Shown: piece after piece, positions 1-4,559 of the stretch
Layout: each line of letters starts with the position of its first letter
Numbering within the stretch: the first letter of the stretch is position 1
NCBI GenBank assembly: GCA_963640395.1
Contig: CAVHZH010000063.1
Span: 1 to 13,645 of the forward strand
From: W0P33-017 sp963640395
Lineage (GTDB): Bacteria > Bacillota > Clostridia > Lachnospirales > Lachnospiraceae
Length of the DNA: 13,645 nucleotides
Reading direction: 5' to 3'
The notes under the pieces: generated by a model
What the model was told of the DNA's origin: nothing
Databases searched by the model: none
What the model saw: only the letters and a program-made list of their open reading frames with translations
Program-made: the position numbers and the translations under genes

Positions 1-3
1 CTA

Positions 4-38
4 TTAGGGAAACGCTGATTAAATCAGCATTTCCTTAG
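4..38. repeat. 35-nt palindromic repeat, copy 1
   Basis: This 35-nt element matches 2551-2585 at 34 of 35 positions. Its core is an inverted repeat with arms GGAAACGCTGATT and AATCAGCATTTCC around one central A (8-34). The single difference from copy 2 is C13, where copy 2 has T. That breaks one pair in a plus-strand hairpin (C-A) but keeps a G-U wobble in a minus-strand RNA. The right edge (CTTAG) contains the hisA stop codon read on the minus strand. There is no U-run after the stem on the minus strand, so it is not a textbook intrinsic terminator. It is probably a REP- or MITE-like dispersed element acting as a 3'-end hairpin. Confidence 0.75.
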
Positions 39-808
39 ATATAGGCACATACCTGTTCAAATGCCAGCGAACCTCCAAACAGATCCAGTGCGCTGCCGAT
101 CGTGACATTGACCCGGTCATTGCCGAGTGTCCGCAGCTCATCGAGATCCGCAAAGCTGCCGACGCCACCCGCATAAGTGACAGGGATGCCATCCCAGCCC
201 CCGAGCATCGTCACCAGCTCACGCTCGATGCCGCGCGTCCTGCCCTCGACATCAACGGCATGAACCAGAAACTCATCCGCATAGCCTGCCAGCCGGTCAA
301 ACAGCTCCGTACAGACACGCTCATCCGTCAGATGCTGCCAACGGTCTGTCGCCACATAATATGCGCCGTCCGGCTGTCTTTTACAGCTCAGATCCAGCAC
401 GATGTGCTCCCTGCCTACCGCCTGCACCAGCCGCTCCAGCCGGTCAAAGCGGATATTTCCACCCACAAACACATAGGAAGTCACGATCACATGGCTGGCT
501 CCCGCCGCGATAAAATCCGCCGCATTGTCCGCCGTGATGCCGCCTCCGATCTGCAAGCCGCCCGGATAGGCTGCCAGCGCCGCGAACGCCTGTGCCTTCG
601 TCGCCTCATAATAGCCGGAATCCACTGCATTGAGCAGGATCACATGCCCACCGCGCAAACCCTTTGTGCGGTACAGCGCGGCAAAATCCGCCGCGGAGCG
701 CTCACTCACAAAATTTTCTGCCGCCATATCGCCCGCATCGCGCAGGCTGCTGCCGACGATCTGCTTGACTTTTCCGTTATGAATGTCTATACATGGTCGA
801 AACTCCAT
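35..808 (-). CDS. hisA: Eukaryotic-type HisA, ProFAR isomerase
   Basis: Predicted 1-(5-phosphoribosyl)-5-[(5-phosphoribosylamino)methylideneamino]imidazole-4-carboxamide isomerase, a (beta/alpha)8-barrel enzyme of histidine biosynthesis, 257 aa. It follows the fungal/plant HIS6 pattern: CIDIHNGKVKQIVG at residues 6-19, NFVSE (32-36), LQIGGGI (85-91), VIVTS (107-111), VLDLSC (137-142), EFLVHAVDVEG (179-189), YAGGV (212-216) and IGSALDLFGG (237-246). Asp8 and Asp139 are the likely catalytic acid/base pair, and GGG and AGGV the phosphate-binding loops. The start is set by AGGTGG at 815-820, six bases upstream. No other his gene is adjacent, so it is an orphan his locus here. The TAA stop lies inside the 35-nt repeat. 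The family call is strong; acquisition by transfer is inference. Confidence 0.9.
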   Translation of the reverse strand: MEFRPCIDIHNGKVKQIVGSSLRDAGDMAAENFVSERSAADFAALYRTKGLRGGHVILLNAVDSGYYEATKAQAFAALAAYPGGLQIGGGITADNAADFIAAGASHVIVTSYVFVGGNIRFDRLERLVQAVGREHIVLDLSCKRQPDGAYYVATDRWQHLTDERVCTELFDRLAGYADEFLVHAVDVEGRTRGIERELVTMLGGWDGIPVTYAGGVGSFADLDELRTLGNDRVNVTIGSALDLFGGSLAFEQVCAYI

Positions 809-847
809 TTTTTACCACCTTAACTGATTCTGCATTTCACTTTTTTG

Positions 848-876
848 AGTGTAGCACAATTTCACGAAAAACAAAA
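848..876 (-). promoter_or_regulatory. Possible hisA promoter
   Basis: On the minus strand an extended -10, TGC followed by TACACT (hexamer at 848-853), lies about 40 nt upstream of the hisA ATG. The hexamer 17 nt upstream is TTTTGT, only a weak -35. It is plausible because it sits in the AT-rich divergent spacer between hisA and guaB, but it is not a strong match. Confidence 0.4.
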
Positions 877-920
877 TATTTAACTTTCATTTTTTTACAT
901 TATTTAGTTTGTGCGCTCCA

Positions 921-949
921 TTGACATTATTTTTTATTTTTTGTATCAT
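921..949 (+). promoter_or_regulatory. guaB sigma-A promoter
   Basis: A consensus -35 TTGACA (921-926) is followed by a 17-nt T-rich spacer and -10 TATCAT (944-949, five of six consensus bases). Transcription would start near 956, giving a leader of about 65 nt before the guaB ATG at 1022. This also rules out the upstream in-frame GTG at 911 as a start, since it precedes the promoter. Confidence 0.8.
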
Positions 950-963
950 AGATACATTAAGCA

Positions 964-987
964 TGGCATCCAACGATCAGGATGCCA
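964..987 (+). promoter_or_regulatory. Inverted repeat in the guaB leader
   Basis: Perfect 8-bp arms TGGCATCC (964-971) and GGATGCCA (980-987) flank an 8-nt loop, AACGATCA. The element starts about 8 nt after the predicted transcription start and ends about 20 nt before the GCGAGG ribosome binding site. No U-run follows, so it is not an attenuator by itself. It may be an RNA hairpin protecting the 5' end, or a DNA operator for an unknown regulator. It does not resemble a purine riboswitch. Confidence 0.55.
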
Positions 988-1021
988 GAATTACGAATCA
1001 GAAAGCGAGGATAAAAAACAA

Positions 1022-2479
1022 ATGGGTACGATTATTGGTGAAGGCATTACATTTGATGATGTTCTGTTGGTTCCGCAGTATTCCGAAGTGACCCCTGATA
1101 TGATCACTTTAACCACAAAACTGACAAACAAGGTTACGTTGCACATTCCTATGATGAGCGCTGCAATGGATACGGTTACAGAGCACCGCATGGCGATCGC
1201 TATGGCGCGTCAGGGTGGTATCGGTATCATCCATAAGAACATGTCCATTCAGGCACAGGCAGAGGAAGTAGACAAAGTAAAACGTTCCGAAAACGGAGTC
1301 ATCACCGATCCCTTTTCTTTATCTGAGGAGCATACCTTACAGGATGCAGACGACCTTATGGCAAAGTTTAGGATCTCCGGTGTACCGATCACCAGAGACG
1401 GCAAGCTCGTCGGCATCATCACCAACCGCGATCTCAAGTTCGAGACCGATTTTTCAAAAAAAATCAAAGAGAGCATGACCTCTGAGAATCTGATCACCGC
1501 ACGTGAAGGCATCACTCTCGAGGAGGCTAAGCAAATCCTCGCGAAAGCCAGAAAAGAGAAACTGCCGATCGTAGACGCCGAAAACAACCTCAAGGGTCTG
1601 ATTACGATCAAGGACATTGAAAAGCAGATCAAATACCCGCTCAGCGCAAAGGACGAACAGGGCCGCCTGCTCTGCGGAGCCGGTGTCGGCATCACCGCAA
1701 ACATGATGGATCGTGTCGCTGCACTCGTTGCTGCACACGTTGATGTGATCGTTGTCGATTCCGCACACGGACATTCAAAAAATATTCTCGATGCAGTCAG
1801 AAAGATCAAGACAGCTTATCCCGAGCTGCAGGTCATCGCAGGAAACATCGCCACCGGCGAGGCTACCCGCGCGCTGATCGAGGCCGGTGCCGATGCGGTC
1901 AAGGTCGGTATCGGACCCGGTTCGATCTGTACGACACGTGTCGTTGCAGGTATCGGTGTGCCGCAGATCTCCGCGATCATGGATTGCTACGAGGTCGCAA
2001 AGGAGTACAATATCCCCGTTATCGCAGACGGCGGTATCAAATATTCCGGTGACATGACAAAGGCTCTGGCTGCCGGTGCCAACGTATGTATGATGGGAAG
2101 CCTGTTTGCAGGCTGTGATGAAGCACCCGGTACATTTGAGCTGTATCAGGGCAGAAAATACAAGGTATACCGCGGCATGGGAAGTATCGCGGCGATGGAG
2201 AACGGTTCAAAAGACCGTTACTTCCAAGAGAATGCGAGAAAGCTCGTTCCGGAAGGTGTCGAGGGTCGTGTCGCTTACAAGGGTTCCCTCGAGGATACGG
2301 TTTTCCAGATGATCGGCGGTATCCGTTCCGGTATGGGTTACTGTGGCTGCCCGACGATCGAGGATCTTCACCAGAACGGCAAGTTTGTGAAGATCTCTGC
2401 AGCATCCCTGCGTGAGAGCCATCCGCATGATATCCATATCACAAAGGAAGCGCCCAACTACGCGAGCGAAAGCAACTAA
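1022..2479 (+). CDS. guaB: Inosine-5'-monophosphate dehydrogenase
   Basis: IMP dehydrogenase oxidises IMP to XMP with NAD+, the committed step of GMP synthesis, as a cytosolic (beta/alpha)8-barrel tetramer. The protein is 485 aa, the usual bacterial length. It starts with the typical GEGITFDDVLLVP, followed by two CBS domains at about residues 95-210. The catalytic loop is GPGSICTTR with nucleophile Cys303. The flap has Arg399-Tyr400 in RYFQE. DGGIKYSGD and GSLFAG form the phosphate site. The ATG at 1022 is chosen because family similarity begins there and GAGG lies 12-15 nt upstream. The longer in-frame reading from 911 would start before the promoter and add residues unlike IMPDH. It is monocistronic, diverges from hisA and converges on radA with a shared terminator. 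Confidence 0.97.
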   Translation: MGTIIGEGITFDDVLLVPQYSEVTPDMITLTTKLTNKVTLHIPMMSAAMDTVTEHRMAIAMARQGGIGIIHKNMSIQAQAEEVDKVKRSENGVITDPFSLSEEHTLQDADDLMAKFRISGVPITRDGKLVGIITNRDLKFETDFSKKIKESMTSENLITAREGITLEEAKQILAKARKEKLPIVDAENNLKGLITIKDIEKQIKYPLSAKDEQGRLLCGAGVGITANMMDRVAALVAAHVDVIVVDSAHGHSKNILDAVRKIKTAYPELQVIAGNIATGEATRALIEAGADAVKVGIGPGSICTTRVVAGIGVPQISAIMDCYEVAKEYNIPVIADGGIKYSGDMTKALAAGANVCMMGSLFAGCDEAPGTFELYQGRKYKVYRGMGSIAAMENGSKDRYFQENARKLVPEGVEGRVAYKGSLEDTVFQMIGGIRSGMGYCGCPTIEDLHQNGKFVKISAASLRESHPHDIHITKEAPNYASESN

Positions 2480-2499
2480 AAGCACAAGATCCATGCATA

Positions 2500-2538
2500 A
2501 AAAAAGGAAAGCTGATATGTTTTCAGCTTTCCTTTTTT
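2500..2538. terminator. Bidirectional intrinsic terminator, guaB/radA
   Basis: Sixteen-base perfect arms, AAAAAAGGAAAGCTGA (2500-2515) and its complement (2523-2538), flank a 7-nt loop TATGTTT. The stem ends in six Ts on the plus strand and at least six on the minus strand, so it can stop both guaB and radA transcription. It begins 20 nt after the guaB stop. Confidence 0.9.
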
Positions 2539-2550
2539 GATTTTCCATTT

Positions 2551-2585
2551 TTAGGGAAATGCTGATTAAATCAGCATTTCCTTAG
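2551..2585. repeat. 35-nt palindromic repeat, copy 2
   Basis: Second copy of the element at 4-38, same orientation, one base different. The core arms GGAAATGCTGATT and AATCAGCATTTCC pair perfectly around one A. It begins 7 nt beyond the radA stop on the minus strand, between that stop and the bidirectional terminator. It contains no reading frame. Confidence 0.8.
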
Positions 2586-2592
2586 TTTTTGA

Positions 2593-3963
2593 TCACTTCT
2601 GCATCAGATCAATGGCCTCTCTCACATTGCTCACACCGACCAGACGGATATTTCCCTTCGGCTGCAAGCCGTCCAGACAGACCTTCGGCAGAATACAACT
2701 CGTGAATCCGAGCTTTTCAGCCTCCGCGACACGCTGCGCGGGCATACTGACCGCGCGGACTTCACCGCTCAGTCCCACCTCCCCGAAGCAGATCGTTTTC
2801 TCATCGATCGGTCGGTTTTTGAAGCTGGAAATAAGTGCCAGTACGATCCCCAGATCGACTGCCGGTTCATTCATGCGGATACCGCCTGCGATATTCACGT
2901 AGGCATCACACTCCGACATTTTCAGGTTCAGCCGCTTTTCGAGCACCGCCATCAGCAGGTTGACACGGTTAAAATCCGTACCTGCCGCCGTGCGCCTCGG
3001 AATGCCGAAATTGGAATGACAGACCAGCGCCTGTATCTCGATCAGTATCGGACGGCTGCCCTCCATCGAACACGCGACAACCGAACCGGATGCATGCTCC
3101 GGCTTGCCGCTCAGCATATATTCGGACGGATTTTCGACCTCACGCAGTCCATCCCCGCACATCTCAAACACACCGATCTCATTCGTCGAGCCAAAACGAT
3201 TTTTCACACCGCGCAGAATACGGTACGACGCATAGCGGTCGCCCTCAAAATACAGCACGGTATCTACCATATGCTCTAATACGCGCGGTCCTGCAACGAC
3301 ACCTTCCTTTGTCACATGACCGACGATAAATACCGTCACGCCGCTGCCCTTTGCGATCTGCATCAGCGTTGCGGTGGACTCCCGTACCTGTGATACCGAG
3401 CCGGGTGCCGAGCTGATCTCCTCCCGGTACATCGTCTGGATCGAATCGATCACTGCAACCTGCGGCTTTTCCCGCTCGATCGTCTGCCGGATGTCGTCCA
3501 GATTCGTCTCGCAGAGCAGTCTGAGATCATCCGAAAACTCACCGATCCGCTGTGCGCGGATCTTGATCTGCTGCAAGGATTCCTCACCGGAAATATACAG
3601 TACACGGATCTTCTGATCCGCCAGATTTTTACATACCTGCAATAGCAGCGTCGATTTGCCGATACCCGGATCTCCGCCTACCAGCACCATCGAGCCGGGC
3701 ACGATTCCACCGCCTAACACACGGTCGAGCTCCGGCATCCCGCTCGAACACCGCTCCTCCTCATGCAGCTCGATCGCACTGATCGGCTGCGGGGCGCTCT
3801 GGGCGCGTGCTGCCTTTGCCCCTGTTTTCGCCTGTGTCCGCTTGTCTACGAATTCCTCCACAAAGCTGTTCCACTCATGGCAGCCCGGGCACTGTCCCAT
3901 CCATTTTGAGGACTCGTAGCCGCAGGACTGGCAAAAATATACAGTCGTCTTTCCTTTTGCCAT
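2593..3963 (-). CDS. radA: DNA repair protein RadA (Sms)
   Basis: RadA is a RecA-like ATPase that helps process recombination intermediates by branch migration, acting on DNA in the cytoplasm. The 456-aa length is typical. Visible in order: an N-terminal zinc finger with Cys11, Cys14, Cys25 and Cys28 (CQSCG, CPGCHEWNS); Walker A GDPGIGKST at 97-105; Walker B VAVIDSIQT at 169-177; the diagnostic KNRFG motif at 254-258; and a Lon-protease-like C-terminal domain from about residue 300. The start follows the small upstream gene by only 15 nt. Its best ribosome binding match (AAGG) overlaps that gene's stop codon, which suggests translational coupling in an operon. ClpC-RadA adjacency is common in Firmicutes. 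Confidence 0.97.
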   Translation of the reverse strand: MAKGKTTVYFCQSCGYESSKWMGQCPGCHEWNSFVEEFVDKRTQAKTGAKAARAQSAPQPISAIELHEEERCSSGMPELDRVLGGGIVPGSMVLVGGDPGIGKSTLLLQVCKNLADQKIRVLYISGEESLQQIKIRAQRIGEFSDDLRLLCETNLDDIRQTIEREKPQVAVIDSIQTMYREEISSAPGSVSQVRESTATLMQIAKGSGVTVFIVGHVTKEGVVAGPRVLEHMVDTVLYFEGDRYASYRILRGVKNRFGSTNEIGVFEMCGDGLREVENPSEYMLSGKPEHASGSVVACSMEGSRPILIEIQALVCHSNFGIPRRTAAGTDFNRVNLLMAVLEKRLNLKMSECDAYVNIAGGIRMNEPAVDLGIVLALISSFKNRPIDEKTICFGEVGLSGEVRAVSMPAQRVAEAEKLGFTSCILPKVCLDGLQPKGNIRLVGVSNVREAIDLMQK

Positions 3964-3978
3964 TGAATTCTATGTGCC

Positions 3979-4389
3979 TTATGCTTTCTGAATCTCTACG
4001 GACACAGGCTCTGCGCCCAGCTCTACGCTGATCGTCAGCTTGCCGCCGAGACTGGTCGTCATCGTGCCTGCATCTGCGCCGCCGATCTTCACATCATAGG
4101 AGGTCTCCTCCTCCAGACCGACCGTGATCTCTGCATCCTCCGGTCCCTCTACGGAAAAAGAGAGGTTTCCGTCTGCATATTTCATACCTATTACAGCAGT
4201 TCCGGGAACTGATTCATAGGCAAACAAACCGTTTCTCTCCAGTTTTGTGATCTCCTTGAATGTCTTTACCTTATACACATCACCGGAATGTGCAAAATTG
4301 TCGAGCTTTGCCTTTGCTCCCAGTGTATAATCACCAAAGCTGAGACCGCCGTCTGCCTCAGAACGGATCAATTCGCTTACTGTACTCAT
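3979..4389 (-). CDS. Small conserved-looking protein of unknown function
   Basis: 136-aa soluble protein with no signal peptide, membrane segment or catalytic motif I can name. The start is MSTVSELIRSEADGG, with AGGAGG at 4401-4406, 11 nt upstream. An earlier in-frame ATG at 4431 lacks such a site and would put the site inside the gene. The N-terminal half has a pattern of the type LSFGDY, KVKTFKEITKLERN, LFAYESVPGTAV. The C-terminal half alternates beta-like stretches rich in Val, Ile and Glu, suggesting a small beta-sandwich. From memory, similar proteins occur in Lachnospiraceae and are sometimes labelled endosialidase; nothing in the sequence supports glycosidase activity. It lies between clpC and radA with its own promoter and leader. 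Confidence 0.85.
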   Translation of the reverse strand: MSTVSELIRSEADGGLSFGDYTLGAKAKLDNFAHSGDVYKVKTFKEITKLERNGLFAYESVPGTAVIGMKYADGNLSFSVEGPEDAEITVGLEEETSYDVKIGGADAGTMTTSLGGKLTISVELGAEPVSVEIQKA

Positions 4390-4415
4390 TGTTTTTGTTT
4401 TCCTCCTAAGTATTT

Positions 4416-4433
4416 CCATGCCTGTCAGCATGG
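4416..4433 (-). promoter_or_regulatory. Hairpin beside the small gene's ribosome binding site
   Basis: Perfect 6-bp arms CCATGC and GCATGG flank a 6-nt loop. On the minus strand the hairpin ends 9 nt before the AGGAGG of the gene starting at 4389. Its position suits control of ribosome access, but no partner sequence that would sequester the site was found. Confidence 0.4.
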
Positions 4434-4449
4434 GGGCTATTTTTCTGTC

Positions 4450-4470
4450 ACTTTATTATATGATTAAAGT
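4450..4470 (-). promoter_or_regulatory. Small inverted repeat in the small gene's leader
   Basis: Six-base arms ACTTTA (4450-4455) and TAAAGT (4465-4470) surround a 9-nt AT-rich loop, directly abutting the larger inverted repeat at 4471. AT-rich arms this short could arise by chance. It is recorded because it is one of three consecutive stems in one leader. Confidence 0.3.
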
Positions 4471-4521
4471 GTCAAAAGGTATCATCAATGCATACTTGCA
4501 ATTCGATGTATACCTTTTGAC
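4471..4521 (-). promoter_or_regulatory. Long inverted repeat at the start of the small gene's leader
   Basis: Arms of 16 and 17 nt, GTCAAAAGGTATCATC (4471-4486) and GATG-T-ATACCTTTTGAC (4505-4521), pair completely except for one bulged T. The loop is 18 nt. On the minus strand it begins about 3 nt after the predicted transcription start. The outer ends carry GTCAAA and, at 4516-4522 on the minus strand, GGTCAAA, the CtsR half-site heptad. Here the heptads are inverted rather than the direct repeats CtsR uses. No U-run follows on the minus strand, so it is unlikely to be the clpC terminator. Confidence 0.6.
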
Positions 4522-4530
4522 CCTCATATC

Positions 4531-4559
4531 ATTATATAGGAATCGCGTGTATTTTTCTA
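4531..4559 (-). promoter_or_regulatory. Promoter for the small gene and radA
   Basis: On the minus strand, TAGAAA (4554-4559, four of six matches to TTGACA) is followed by a 17-nt spacer and a perfect TATAAT (4531-4536). The -35 overlaps the clpC stop codon. Initiation near 4524 would give a leader of about 135 nt containing the inverted repeats at 4471-4521, 4450-4470 and 4416-4433. Confidence 0.6.

Noticed and set aside
260..823. Long plus-strand frame opposite hisA
   Set aside because: Shadow of a clear HisA homologue; low-complexity composition with no recognisable domain.
911..1021. In-frame upstream extension of guaB from a GTG
   Set aside because: It starts before the TTGACA/TATCAT promoter and adds 37 residues unlike IMPDH; the ATG at 1022 fits family length and has a ribosome binding site.
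4390..4431. Alternative upstream start of the small gene at 4431
   Set aside because: It would place the strong AGGAGG and a hairpin inside the gene and has no ribosome binding site of its own.
4471..4521. Long inverted repeat read as the clpC terminator
   Set aside because: No U-run follows the stem on the minus strand, and a TATAAT promoter lies just upstream, placing the repeat in the next gene's leader.
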